DNA from: Bacillota bacterium | GTDB taxonomy: Bacteria; Bacillota; Bacilli; Bacillales; Cytobacillaceae | Direction of reading: 5' to 3' | DNA: 39,999 bases | NCBI GenBank assembly: GCA_030705955.1 | Contig: JAUZPL010000039.1 | Location: 1-39,999, forward strand | Shown here: one piece after another, positions 18,526 through 26,244 of the stretch | Layout of the letters: each line of letters begins with the position of its first letter | Position numbering within the stretch: the stretch's first letter is position 1 | Translations under genes and position numbers: made by a program | Notes under the pieces: generated by a model | Seen by the model: the letters and a program-made list of their open reading frames with translations, nothing else | The model's database searches: none | Told to the model about the DNA's origin: nothing

Positions 18526-19153
18526 CTTTTTGGTTTTTCCCCCCTTCAATCGAAACTTCAATTGTTTTTTCATTGAGATTCCATTTTTGTGAAAGAAATG
18601 CTGCAACTTTTTTGGCTTGCTTTGTATCTGTATTTTCGTTAGATGAAAGAGGTTTTTGAAGGTTGATTTCAACTGGTTGAACAGCTTCAACAGCCTCAAC
18701 CTGGCTTGATTTTTGTTTCAGAAAAACTGAAACCTTTTGAAGGTTATCAGGGAATGTTTGATTGCTTTTGTTATTGGTTGTTAGATCAATTTTGGCAATC
18801 TCCAATCCGTATTTTTTCATCAACTCCTCTGCTACACCATTTTTTAGTTGGACAGCCATTTGTTCTACAATATATGCATGGTCAGAGGCTTGTATTTCTC
18901 TTTTCTTCGTTTCTATTAAATTTTTCATATTTTGTCCACCAGGAGCATCAAATGTTGGAATGGAGGCAAACGTGGATTCAAAGTTATTCGAGATCAATTT
19001 AAATATTGGCGTTAAAATAATGGCAATTAGAAGCAAACCAGTCACCATTTTTGTATATTTTTGCATTCCAGAGTTTGGCAATAGCATGTCTATCACGGTT
19101 GCCAGGAGAATAAATAGAATAATATTTGTAACCCACTCTATTAAAAATGACAT
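18518..19153 (-). CDS. spoIIIAF: Stage III sporulation protein SpoIIIAF
   Basis: SpoIIIAF is a mother-cell membrane component of the SpoIIIA complex. Two N-terminal membrane segments (FLIEWVTNIILFILLATVIDML and MVTGLLLIAIILTPIFKLI) precede a soluble domain that resembles the SpoIIIAG/AH ring-building fold. The length, 211 residues, is close to B. subtilis SpoIIIAF (206). ATG 19153 lies 12 nt after the spoIIIAE stop behind GAGGGCGG. Its stop overlaps the spoIIIAG start. Confidence 0.94.
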   Translation of the reverse strand: MSFLIEWVTNIILFILLATVIDMLLPNSGMQKYTKMVTGLLLIAIILTPIFKLISNNFESTFASIPTFDAPGGQNMKNLIETKKREIQASDHAYIVEQMAVQLKNGVAEELMKKYGLEIAKIDLTTNNKSNQTFPDNLQKVSVFLKQKSSQVEAVEAVQPVEINLQKPLSSNENTDTKQAKKVAAFLSQKWNLNEKTIEVSIEGGKNQKDG

Positions 19154-19165
19154 ACCGCCCTCACC

Positions 19166-20365
19166 CTACCTCATCATCATGGTTAAATTTCCTGCGGCAA
19201 CGATTACAGTTATACTTAGGAAAAACATAAGTGACACAATTCCTAATGCTGCAAAGACATAGATGATGCTTTTAGAGATAATATCTAGACAAGATATGAT
19301 AGGTCCCCCGCCTAAGGGTTGTAGAATAGCTGCGGCAAATTTATAAATAAAGGAAATCATTAGTATTTTAATAGCCGGGAAGGCTACAATTATTAGTAGA
19401 ATGGCAACTCCTGCCATCCCAACTGTATTTTTTAAAATAGTTGAAGCACCGATTACCGTATCAGTGGCGTCTGTGAATACTTTACCGATAACAGGAATGA
19501 AATTTCCTGTTATAAATTTGGCTGTTCTGATTGTTACACCATCTGTAACAGCTGTGGAAGCCCCTTGAACAGATATAACTCCAAGAAATACGGTTAAGAA
19601 AAGGCCCATTAGCCCTATGCTCCAATTGCGTAATAACTGTGCCAATTGAGTAACCTTGTAATTCTCCGACATCGTACTGACGATGCTTAAAAGTGCTGCT
19701 AAGAAAAGAAGTGGCAATATGACGTATTGTATTAAGAGTCCACTGGTATTCATTAAAAATAAAATGACTGGATGAAAAAATGCTGCAGAGATGACTCCAC
19801 CTGAAGCAGCTATTAGAGCTAATAAAAGTGGAATAAGAGCTAAAACAAAAGAAATCATCGTTCCAATTGTTTCATTTGTATAGTTAATCACGATATGAAA
19901 GCTATTTAGTGCTAAAATGACGAGCACCATAAAGACAATCGAATAAGCAACCTTGCTTACCGTGCTTTTTTCAAAAGCATTTTGCATGGACTGAAGAAAC
20001 ATACTAAAAATTGTTAACATAATTAAGGAACCTAAAAGTTTTCCATTTGCTACAAACTCCTGAAAAGCAAATTTTAAAAGGCCTTTACCCCAATCTTTAA
20101 AAGAAAACTTTTTCTCACCCTTTATAAAATCATACAGGCTTCCTTTTTGACTTTCGGGAAGGAACCCTCCATACTTACTTGTTATATCCTCCCAGTATTG
20201 CTTTAATGAAGATAAATCCATTGATTTTAGCTGTGAGTCTACTAATTCCTGCGGTGAAAGAGGTGTTTCTTTATCTTTGGAATTTTGTGAGGCTTGGACA
20301 TTTGGAATTGATAAAAAAAAGAAGATAAGAATAGTGATAGGAATGAACTTCAGCTTTTGCCCCAT
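19166..20365 (-). CDS. spoIIIAE: Stage III sporulation protein SpoIIIAE
   Basis: SpoIIIAE is the largest polytopic membrane protein of the SpoIIIA complex and may form the membrane pore of the export apparatus. The 399 residues start with a signal peptide (PITILIFFFLSIPNVQASQ) and an extracytoplasmic region of about 80 residues. Roughly seven membrane segments follow (LGSLIMLTIFSMFL; VAYSIVFMVLVILAL; MISFVLALIPLLLALIAA; and others). ATG 20365 follows GAGGTGG. Length and segment order match B. subtilis SpoIIIAE. Confidence 0.96.
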   Translation of the reverse strand: MGQKLKFIPITILIFFFLSIPNVQASQNSKDKETPLSPQELVDSQLKSMDLSSLKQYWEDITSKYGGFLPESQKGSLYDFIKGEKKFSFKDWGKGLLKFAFQEFVANGKLLGSLIMLTIFSMFLQSMQNAFEKSTVSKVAYSIVFMVLVILALNSFHIVINYTNETIGTMISFVLALIPLLLALIAASGGVISAAFFHPVILFLMNTSGLLIQYVILPLLFLAALLSIVSTMSENYKVTQLAQLLRNWSIGLMGLFLTVFLGVISVQGASTAVTDGVTIRTAKFITGNFIPVIGKVFTDATDTVIGASTILKNTVGMAGVAILLIIVAFPAIKILMISFIYKFAAAILQPLGGGPIISCLDIISKSIIYVFAALGIVSLMFFLSITVIVAAGNLTMMMR

Positions 20366-20400
20366 TTTTCCACCTCGATTTTAAATAAAATATCCTAAGG

Positions 20401-20790
20401 TTAATTTGGAATTAATTTAATGATGGTTTCAATCATGACGGTCAGTATTGGAATGGCCATAGCCAAAATAATAATTTTTCCAGCTAGTTCTATCTTTGAG
20501 GCCAACGACCCCTGTCCTGCATCCTTTGTTATTTGTGACGCAAACTCTGCAATGTAGGCAATTCCAATTATTTTAAGAATCGTTTCCACATAAACCATAT
20601 TTACTTTGGCATTTACAGCTAAATTTTCAAGCATATTAATAATCTCGTAAATCTTGTCAACTAAAAAAAGAAAAATAGTACATCCAACAAATACCACGAG
20701 GAGAAAAGCAAAATTAGGCTTTTGTTCCTTAATAATTAAGGCTAGAAAGGTGGCTACTAAAGCCAATCCAACTATTTTTACGATTTCAAT
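20401..20790 (-). CDS. spoIIIAD: Stage III sporulation protein SpoIIIAD, probable ATT start
   Basis: SpoIIIAD is a small multi-span membrane protein of the SpoIIIA complex. The conserved core (KEQKPNFAFLLVVFVGC, NMVYVETILKIIGIAYIAEF, KIELAGKIIILAMAIPILTV) leaves no doubt. Reading back, homology with the B. subtilis N-terminus (IDIVQIVGLGL) continues to the codons for IEIVKIVGLALVATF. No ATG, GTG or TTG precedes that segment in frame. ATT at 20788-20790 lies 7 nt after a good GGGGAG ribosome-binding site (20798-20803) and is the best start, giving 129 residues. The alternative is TTG 20766, which would remove the first membrane helix and has no ribosome-binding site. The gap to spoIIIAC is 16 nt. 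Confidence 0.9.
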   Translation of the reverse strand: MEIVKIVGLALVATFLALIIKEQKPNFAFLLVVFVGCTIFLFLVDKIYEIINMLENLAVNAKVNMVYVETILKIIGIAYIAEFASQITKDAGQGSLASKIELAGKIIILAMAIPILTVMIETIIKLIPN

Positions 20791-20806
20791 GGCTGAGCTC
20801 CCCTTT

Positions 20807-21010
20807 CTATTGAAATAAAAATACTGATTTTATTTTTTGAAAGAGATCATCCACTATCGTGGCAACCTGGAACAAAATATAAATAAATCCAAATAAAGTT
20901 ACCCACTGGGCATATTCTTTTTTCCCCACCTGATCTAAAACCGTGTGCAAAAAAGCAACTACAATTCCGACCCCGGCAATTTTAAATATCATATCCACTC
21001 CCAAGCCCAT
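20807..21010 (-). CDS. spoIIIAC: Stage III sporulation protein SpoIIIAC
   Basis: SpoIIIAC is a 67-residue, two-helix membrane protein of the SpoIIIA complex. The sequence GVGIVVAFLHTVLDQVGKK and the helix QWVTLFGFIYILFQVATIV are almost identical to B. subtilis SpoIIIAC (68 residues). ATG 21010 follows AGGAGG by 7 nt. It is related in sequence to the N-terminal part of SpoIIIAD. Confidence 0.97.
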   Translation of the reverse strand: MGLGVDMIFKIAGVGIVVAFLHTVLDQVGKKEYAQWVTLFGFIYILFQVATIVDDLFQKIKSVFLFQ

Positions 21011-21021
21011 GCTTTTTCCTC

Positions 21022-21537
21022 CTAAAATAATAAAATGCTCAGTAATAATCCCGATAAAAATCCAAGGCTTTTTACCATCTTTTCGTATTTTGCCTGCTTA
21101 TCAACTGCATCAAGTTCTTCTCTTTCCAAATGAGTAAGGGTGAGCATGATTTGTTTTTGCTGTGAAATCCGATCATGTCTCCCCAGCGTTTCTCCAAATT
21201 GCTTCATGATTTCAAATTCGCCTTGCTTCAAAGCTGTTTGTCTCCATATTTCTCTTAAACTCATTTCCCAGGCATCTTTTACAGTCGTCTCCATATTGGT
21301 TAATTTTTTAGCAAAGCTATCAAAAAATCTTGCAAGTGGATATGGGAGCTGTTCAGCAAGTCTTCTGGATGCTTCGTGTAAGGGGGTATGTCCATACATT
21401 ATTTCTGCTTCCAGTGATTGCAAAGCGGATTTTAACAGTCTAAGCTGCTTAGTCCTTTCACTATATTTCCTAGATGCTTCAAAACCAGTCCAGGTTGTAG
21501 CTCTCATAATAAAAACGGCACCAATAAGTTTCAGCAC
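21022..21537 (-). CDS. spoIIIAB: Stage III sporulation protein SpoIIIAB
   Basis: SpoIIIAB resembles the membrane subunit of type II secretion/type IV pilus systems and is thought to work with the SpoIIIAA ATPase. The 171 residues have a hydrophobic N-terminus (MLKLIGAVFIMRATTWTGF), a long amphipathic helical region (RTKQLRLLKSALQSLEAEI ... PLHEASRRLAEQLPYPLA) and a C-terminal membrane segment (SLGFLSGLLLSILLF). GTG 21537 starts one base after the spoIIIAA stop, so the two are coupled. Length matches the B. subtilis protein (171). Confidence 0.96.
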   Translation of the reverse strand: MLKLIGAVFIMRATTWTGFEASRKYSERTKQLRLLKSALQSLEAEIMYGHTPLHEASRRLAEQLPYPLARFFDSFAKKLTNMETTVKDAWEMSLREIWRQTALKQGEFEIMKQFGETLGRHDRISQQKQIMLTLTHLEREELDAVDKQAKYEKMVKSLGFLSGLLLSILLF

Positions 21538-21538
21538 T

Positions 21539-22462
21539 TTATGTCACTCTCACTTTTTGCTTCAATTCTTTGCCATTAGCATCAAAGATATTTGTAACAG
21601 TACCCGGCCCATGCTTCCTGCTAAGTATGACGTAGCGCTCAAAAATTTGCTGTTCAAGAATTGGTTTTAATGTCGGCCGTTTCTCTATATCTCCGAGACT
21701 ATTTCCATGTATGGTCATGATCAGTTTAATTCCCGCATGAATGGCTTCCATGATTGCATCAGCATCTTCCTTTCTGCCAATTTCATCGACAATGAGCACA
21801 TCAGGGCTCATGGAACGAATCATCATCATCATTCCTTCTGCTTTTGGGCAGGCATCCAATACATCAATTCTATGACCAAAAGTTAATTGTGGAATTCCAT
21901 TCACACAACCAGCGATTTCGGAACGTTCATCAACAATTCCTACCTTTAATGGTTGAATCCCTAATCTTGTATTTCCAGACGATATGATTCTAGCAATATC
22001 TCTTAAAAGGGTCGTTTTTCCAGTTTGAGGTGGCCCAATGATCATCGTATGCAGTAAACCATTTTTATAAATTGTTGGAATAATAGGCTCAGCAATCCCT
22101 ACTTTTTCCTTAGCAATCCGAATGTTAAATGAAGAAATATCACGAATGGCTTTTACTTTGCCACCTTCCAAAATCACCTTTCCAGCTAGTCCAATTCTGT
22201 GTCCACCCGAGACGGTAATATATCCTCGTTTTAGTTCTTCCTCTAAGGTGTAAATTGAAAAATGACTAATTTTATTCATTAAGTGGAGGGCGTCCTCTGT
22301 TTGAACGATATACGAAAGAAATCTTGGAGTGCCCTTTAATGTAATTTCAATTGGTCGTCCAATCCTTATTCTTATTTCTTCCATTTCTTCTAATTGAAGA
22401 CGAGGGACCTTCTTCATAATATCCGCAATATTTTTTGGTAAAAATGGAATGATGGAGTCCAC
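21539..22462 (-). CDS. spoIIIAA: Stage III sporulation ATPase SpoIIIAA
   Basis: SpoIIIAA is a secretion-type ATPase that energises the SpoIIIA-SpoIIQ apparatus, which keeps the engulfed forespore transcriptionally active. The Walker A motif is GPPQTGKTTLLRDIAR and the Walker B region is SPDVLIVDEIGRKEDADAI, followed by the IHGNSLGDIEKRP segment. The start is GTG 22462, with AAGGAGG 7 nt upstream, giving 307 residues, the same length as in B. subtilis. A longer frame back to 22519 would begin inside the sigma-E promoter and is rejected. It is the first gene of the eight-gene operon. Confidence 0.97.
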   Translation of the reverse strand: MDSIIPFLPKNIADIMKKVPRLQLEEMEEIRIRIGRPIEITLKGTPRFLSYIVQTEDALHLMNKISHFSIYTLEEELKRGYITVSGGHRIGLAGKVILEGGKVKAIRDISSFNIRIAKEKVGIAEPIIPTIYKNGLLHTMIIGPPQTGKTTLLRDIARIISSGNTRLGIQPLKVGIVDERSEIAGCVNGIPQLTFGHRIDVLDACPKAEGMMMMIRSMSPDVLIVDEIGRKEDADAIMEAIHAGIKLIMTIHGNSLGDIEKRPTLKPILEQQIFERYVILSRKHGPGTVTNIFDANGKELKQKVRVT

Positions 22463-22498
22463 GCCGCTTCCTCCTTGCCCGCTTGTCTCATTAATTAA

Positions 22499-22527
22499 AA
22501 TGTATGCCCACTTGTACACATTATGAC
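22499..22527 (-). promoter_or_regulatory. Sigma-E-like promoter of the spoIIIA operon
   Basis: On the minus strand GTCATAA (-35, 22521-22527) and CATACATT (-10, 22499-22506) are spaced as in mother-cell sigma-E promoters. Transcription would start near 22490, giving a leader of about 28 nt to the spoIIIAA GTG. The B. subtilis operon is also sigma-E dependent. Confidence 0.7.
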
Positions 22528-22582
22528 TTGGAAATGACGCAATTCCTGTATTTCTTCTTTTATAAAGGAATTTTCATAAAAA

Positions 22583-23290
22583 ATGAGTCGTATTAATAAA
22601 GAAAAAACCATTTTCTATAGGGGTGAGGGAATATTGTATTACCGGCAACCAAACTTAAATGGAAATCATTCATATTTAATAGAGGTAAATGGTGAAGGAG
22701 AAATCACCATTCCACCCAATATGGCAACCGTTCATTTAGGAGTCATGACAGAAGGGAAAAATCTTTTAGAGGCCCAACAATTAAATAGTTCTGAAACCAC
22801 GAATATTATAAACTCTCTTTTATCACTTGGTATAGCAAAGGATAAGATAAAAACCTTCGACTATCGAATTGAATCAGAATATGATTATGACCAAGGAAAG
22901 CAAATTTTCCGAGGGTACAAGGTTACACATTTATTGCAGGTAAAGATTGAGGATTTAACCATGGTAGGTAAAATAGTAGATACTGCCGTTCAACAAGGTG
23001 CAAATTATGTTGCAAACGTACAATTTTCTGCTAAGAATAAGGAAGATTCCTACCAGCAAGCTCTTGTGGCTGCTATTGAAAATGCCATTCAAAAAGCTCA
23101 AACCATTGCTGATACTTTAAAAGTTCATTTATTTCCAACCCCAATTCTTATTCATGAGAGAACTGAGATGGCAAAACCTTTTATAAATGAACCGATTGCA
23201 TATGTAAAAGGTGTAACCTCCACCCAATTTGAACCAGGAGAACTGTCAGTAAAAGCAAATGTGACAGCAAAGTTTTATTATTATCCTTAA
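22583..23290 (+). CDS. SIMPL-domain (DUF541) protein
   Basis: The 235-residue protein carries a SIMPL domain (about 35-233): LIEVNGEGEITIPPNMATVHLGV opens the domain and KIKTFDYRIESEYDY and VGKIVDTAVQQGANYVANVQF follow. The family is widespread; reported members affect oxidative stress responses or signalling, but the biochemical role is not settled. Unlike many relatives there is no signal peptide, so it should be cytoplasmic. ATG 22583 has AAAGGAA about 13 nt upstream, a loose spacing. It diverges from spoIIIAA and converges on the ccm operon, sharing a terminator with ccmG. It is absent from this position in B. subtilis. Confidence 0.85.
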   Translation: MSRINKEKTIFYRGEGILYYRQPNLNGNHSYLIEVNGEGEITIPPNMATVHLGVMTEGKNLLEAQQLNSSETTNIINSLLSLGIAKDKIKTFDYRIESEYDYDQGKQIFRGYKVTHLLQVKIEDLTMVGKIVDTAVQQGANYVANVQFSAKNKEDSYQQALVAAIENAIQKAQTIADTLKVHLFPTPILIHERTEMAKPFINEPIAYVKGVTSTQFEPGELSVKANVTAKFYYYP

Positions 23291-23292
23291 TA

Positions 23293-23335
23293 AATAAAGT
23301 AGGCACATGAACAGGTGTCATATGCCTACTTTATT
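23293..23335. terminator. Bidirectional terminator between SIMPL gene and ccmG
   Basis: AATAAAGTAGGCA (23293-23305) pairs perfectly with TGCCTACTTTATT (23323-23335) around a 17-nt loop. Its A/T-rich ends give U-rich tails on both strands. It closes the SIMPL gene (plus) and the ccm operon (minus). Confidence 0.8.
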
Positions 23336-23336
23336 A

Positions 23337-23846
23337 TTATTTATCATGTTTTTGAACCATACTTAATAACTGATTTTCTGTAAGTGGGCCATTATAATGT
23401 TCTCGAATCATACCATTTTTATCTATAACAAAGGTTTCAGGTTGGCCTGTCGTATTATAGATCTTCGTGATTTTAGCATCATAATCAAAAACATAGGCTG
23501 TTGCCTTCGATTTATATTTTTTTATAAAACTTTTGACGTCGTCTTTTGTCTCGCCTTTATTAAGCATGATAAGATTGTATTTGTCCCCATAGTCTTTTGC
23601 AAATGCAGATAGCTCTGGAGCTTCATCTCTACATGGTGCACACCACGTTGCAAAAACATTAATAATGACCATTTGACCTTTATAATCAGAAAGCTTGGTT
23701 GTCCCGCCATCAAGGTTTGGTAGTGCAAAGTTATAGGCCTTATCTCCAATATCAGTATGCTTGCTGTGGCTGACAAGACTAAATGCAAAAAAGGCAAACA
23801 TTCCGATCAAAAGTGCTAATATGAGCACCCTCACAGGCTTGTTCAT
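23337..23846 (-). CDS. ccmG: Membrane-anchored thioredoxin, CcmG/ResA-like
   Basis: CcmG and ResA are extracytoplasmic thiol-disulfide oxidoreductases that keep the CxxCH cysteines of apocytochrome c reduced for heme attachment. The 169 residues begin with a membrane anchor (VLILALLIGMFAFFAFSLV) followed by a TlpA-like thioredoxin fold. The active site is WCAPC (C69, C72) in INVFATWCAPCRDEAP, and the cis-Pro loop is TTGQPETFVIDKNG. ATG 23846 is preceded by AGGAGGAG; an in-frame GTG at 23864 lies upstream of that site. The sequence alone does not separate CcmG from ResA. It is last in the ccm series, which favours a CcmG role. It sits 87 nt after ccmD, with a hairpin between. Confidence 0.85.
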   Translation of the reverse strand: MNKPVRVLILALLIGMFAFFAFSLVSHSKHTDIGDKAYNFALPNLDGGTTKLSDYKGQMVIINVFATWCAPCRDEAPELSAFAKDYGDKYNLIMLNKGETKDDVKSFIKKYKSKATAYVFDYDAKITKIYNTTGQPETFVIDKNGMIREHYNGPLTENQLLSMVQKHDK

Positions 23847-23898
23847 TTTTTCTCCTCCTGACACCAGTAGGTTATAAAAAGTTAGCTGATGTTCTGTA

Positions 23899-23925
23899 AA
23901 TAGGCCTGTTAAAAACAGGCCTATT
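23899..23925. other. Perfect 12-bp hairpin between ccmD and ccmG
   Basis: AATAGGCCTGTT and AACAGGCCTATT flank a 3-nt loop. On the plus strand it is followed by CAAATTTTTT and could stop antisense transcription. On the minus (operon) strand only a TTTACAG follows, so it is a poor terminator there. It may reduce readthrough or stabilise the upstream mRNA end. Confidence 0.6.
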
Positions 23926-23933
23926 CAAATTTT

Positions 23934-24062
23934 TTAATCTTTATCTAATTGTTTTAAGAATTCAATTTCCTTTTTCAAATTGTTTTGACGCTTTCCTAAA
24001 ATGAATAAATATCCGAAAATAATAAACCAAATAACTGAATAGGCTGCCCATAAAAATGTCAT
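23934..24062 (-). CDS. ccmD: Heme exporter accessory protein CcmD
   Basis: This 42-residue protein is easily missed. It has one membrane helix (AAYSVIWFIIFGYLFILGKR) followed by a basic and acidic helical tail (RQNNLKKEIEFLKQLDKD). The Tyr-Ser/Ala ... Gly-Tyr helix followed by a K/R-rich segment is the CcmD pattern. CcmD associates with CcmABC and is needed to release holo-CcmE from CcmC. ATG 24062 follows GGAGGAG by about 5 nt, and it starts 12 nt after the ccmC stop. Position between ccmC and ccmG is the same as in proteobacterial ccm operons. Confidence 0.85.
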   Translation of the reverse strand: MTFLWAAYSVIWFIIFGYLFILGKRQNNLKKEIEFLKQLDKD

Positions 24063-24074
24063 GATTATCTCCTC

Positions 24075-24836
24075 CTATTGTTCTAAATCTTCTCTTAATT
24101 TTTCTTTGTATTGATTAACTTTAATTTTCATATTTTCAAAAGAAACTCCTTTTTGAAGAAGGTAGGAGTAAAGGAAGGTTAATGCCGCAAGGGAAACGAA
24201 TAGAGCAACTAGCATATTCCCCTCAATACCTCCGCCTTTTTGGGTAACTCCATTTCCAAATACAATTGGATGGAACTTTGTCTGCCACCAGCGAATAGCA
24301 AAAAATACGATTGGTACATCAGTAAATCCAATAATTCCAAAAACAGCTGAAAGTCTTGCTTTTTTCTCCCAAACACCATCCATTTGGCGGATCATAATAT
24401 ACCCCATATAAATAAACCATAAAATCAAAGTGGTAGTTAAGCGTGGTTCCCAAACCCACCAAACATTCCAAGCAGAGCGTGCCCAAATTGGCCCTGTCGT
24501 TAAAACAATCGTTGTAAAGACTAGGCCGATTTCGGCAGAAACATAAGCATAAGTATCATAGATTCTCTTTCTTTTGACCAAATAAAGAATACTGTATACA
24601 AAAGTAACAAAATAAGCTAAAAATGCACTCCAGGCAGATCCTACATGAAAATAGAATATTTTTTGTACGATGCCCATTGTTTTTTCAATATCGGAATAGA
24701 TAAATATAAAATAAAATGCTGCTAGAATGGATACAACTGAACACCAATACAAAATCTTAGGAAGAAGTGTGCTTTTCTCATCCGCTAATTCGGTCACATG
24801 AAAAGATGCCTTTTCTCGTTCGAGATTCATGCTCAT
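24075..24836 (-). CDS. ccmC: Heme lyase/exporter subunit CcmC
   Basis: CcmC belongs to the heme-handling protein family and, with CcmABD, loads heme onto CcmE. The 253-residue protein has about six membrane segments. The tryptophan-rich WWD motif is WARSAWNVWWVWEPRLTTT (residues 118-136). Conserved heme-ligand histidines are H64 (IFYFHV) and H189 (KFHPIVF). ATG 24836 follows GGAGG and starts 3 nt after the ccmB stop. CcsA/ResC proteins share the WWD motif. However, the direct linkage to ccmA, ccmB and ccmD, and the length of 253, identify this as System I CcmC. Confidence 0.95.
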   Translation of the reverse strand: MSMNLEREKASFHVTELADEKSTLLPKILYWCSVVSILAAFYFIFIYSDIEKTMGIVQKIFYFHVGSAWSAFLAYFVTFVYSILYLVKRKRIYDTYAYVSAEIGLVFTTIVLTTGPIWARSAWNVWWVWEPRLTTTLILWFIYMGYIMIRQMDGVWEKKARLSAVFGIIGFTDVPIVFFAIRWWQTKFHPIVFGNGVTQKGGGIEGNMLVALFVSLAALTFLYSYLLQKGVSFENMKIKVNQYKEKLREDLEQ

Positions 24837-24839
24837 CCT

Positions 24840-25520
24840 CTAAACCTCCAATACATAGTCAATTAATAAAATACATAGGACAAAAAAGATTACATCATAC
24901 GCTGAAATGAGCTGGGCCCAAGCAAGAGCACTCGAAAGCTTTCCCATATTAGTTAGAGTAATTCTTGTGGCCTGAACAACACCAATTAGAATGGGTGTTG
25001 TAATTGGAAACAATAATAATGGAAGAAGCATTTCACTGCTTTTAGAATTCGCTGCTAATGCCGCTAAAAAAGTACCAATACTAATGAACCCAAAACTTCC
25101 TATAAATAAGATTAAAATAAAATATGGAATACTGCCGATCATTTGAAAGTTAAACAATAAGAATAAAAACGGAATTGCAACGATTTCAACAATGAGTATC
25201 ATAGTAAAGTTAGCTAAGAATTTCCCTAAGTAAATACTTGCAGCTTCCATTGGTGCAACTAATAAACCTTGCATAGTATCATTTCTTTGTTCTGAGATGA
25301 AGGAACGGTTAAGCCCCAATACTCCTGAAAATACGATAATAACCCAAACAACTCCAGGAATAACTGCCTTTGTTGTGTTATTAGTCGGATCAAAAGCAAA
25401 ACTAAAAACTAGAATGACAAGCCCTGCAAAAATAATCATGGTGGCAAGAACTTGCTTTGTCTTTAACTCAGAATATAAATCTTTCTTTGCAAGTAAGAAG
25501 GCAGTTTTAAAAAATGTCAT
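24840..25520 (-). CDS. ccmB: Heme ABC transporter permease CcmB
   Basis: CcmB is the permease partner of the CcmA ATPase; the complex drives release of holo-CcmE from CcmC. The 226-residue product has six membrane segments (VLATMIIFAGLVILVFSFAF; VIPGVVWVIIVFSGVLGL; LANFTMILIVEIVAIPFLF; and others). It shows the family signature NRSFISEQRNDTMQGLLVAP and LLLPLLLFPITTPILIG. It overlaps the ccmA stop by 4 nt (ATGA), indicating coupled translation. Length matches proteobacterial CcmB (about 220). Confidence 0.95.
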   Translation of the reverse strand: MTFFKTAFLLAKKDLYSELKTKQVLATMIIFAGLVILVFSFAFDPTNNTTKAVIPGVVWVIIVFSGVLGLNRSFISEQRNDTMQGLLVAPMEAASIYLGKFLANFTMILIVEIVAIPFLFLLFNFQMIGSIPYFILILFIGSFGFISIGTFLAALAANSKSSEMLLPLLLFPITTPILIGVVQATRITLTNMGKLSSALAWAQLISAYDVIFFVLCILLIDYVLEV

Positions 25521-26221
25521 GATACGCCCTCCACTTGAAGCTGATATTTTTCTGTTACAAGATTCAAAGTTCTTTCCTCTAGTCTAAAATCATCTACAAT
25601 TTTGCCGTTCTTAATGATAATAATCCGATCACATATCTCTGCTGCCTGCTTAAAATCATGAGTTACCATTAATGTTGTGGTTCCTTTTGCCTTCATGGAT
25701 AGAATAACATTATTCAATATTGATATAGCCCCTTGGTCAAGACCTGTATGAGGCTCATCTAAATACAATATTTCAGGGTAATGAACGATAGCTCTAGCAA
25801 TAGCAATTCTTTGAATCATTCCCCGGGAAAAGTTCTTTACAGGTTCATTTAAGAAAAAGGATAATCCTACTTCTTTTACCAGCTCAATTGCCCTTTGTTC
25901 TGGATTTTCCACACCATAAACTTTTCCAAAAAATACAAGATTTTCATATGGCGAATAATGGTCATAAAGTAAGCTTGAATGTGGTAAATACCCAAACATT
26001 TTTTTGATTTCAGTATAATCTTTCTTCAAATCTAAACCATTAATCTTTATAAACCCGGAAGATGGCTTAATGATGGTTGATAATACTTTAAGAAGTGTGC
26101 TTTTCCCTGCTCCATTTGGCCCTAAAATAGCTACTGTTTCCCCTCTTTCTATTGAGAGGTCAATGCTACGTAAGATTAATTTATTGTCAGCCTGTTTTGT
26201 TAGTTTTTTTATTTCAATCAT
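25517..26221 (-). CDS. ccmA: Heme ABC transporter ATPase CcmA
   Basis: CcmA is the ATPase of the CcmABCD complex. The 234-residue ABC protein has Walker A GPNGAGKST (residues 34-42), signature FSRGMIQR (131-138), Walker B ILYLDEP (151-157) and a switch His in LMVTHDFKQA. ABC ATPases are hard to assign on sequence alone; the overlap with ccmB, and the downstream ccmC and ccmD, make CcmA secure. ATG 26221 follows GGGAGGG. It is 23 nt after the 337-residue membrane protein. Confidence 0.93.
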   Translation of the reverse strand: MIEIKKLTKQADNKLILRSIDLSIERGETVAILGPNGAGKSTLLKVLSTIIKPSSGFIKINGLDLKKDYTEIKKMFGYLPHSSLLYDHYSPYENLVFFGKVYGVENPEQRAIELVKEVGLSFFLNEPVKNFSRGMIQRIAIARAIVHYPEILYLDEPHTGLDQGAISILNNVILSMKAKGTTTLMVTHDFKQAAEICDRIIIIKNGKIVDDFRLEERTLNLVTEKYQLQVEGVS

Positions 26222-26244
26222 CTGCAGTCCCTCCCACTAAGCTT

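Noticed and set aside
18526-18699. Long N-terminal extension of SpoIIIAG
   Set aside because: It lies in another frame inside spoIIIAF. The ATG overlapping the spoIIIAF stop gives the family N-terminus.
22463-22519. SpoIIIAA starting at the upstream ATG
   Set aside because: That ATG lies within the sigma-E-like promoter. GTG 22462 has a well-placed AAGGAGG and gives the B. subtilis length.
23337-23846. ResA of a System II pathway
   Set aside because: The protein could be ResA-like in sequence, but no resB or resC is adjacent and it is the last gene of a ccm operon. CcmG role preferred, not proven.
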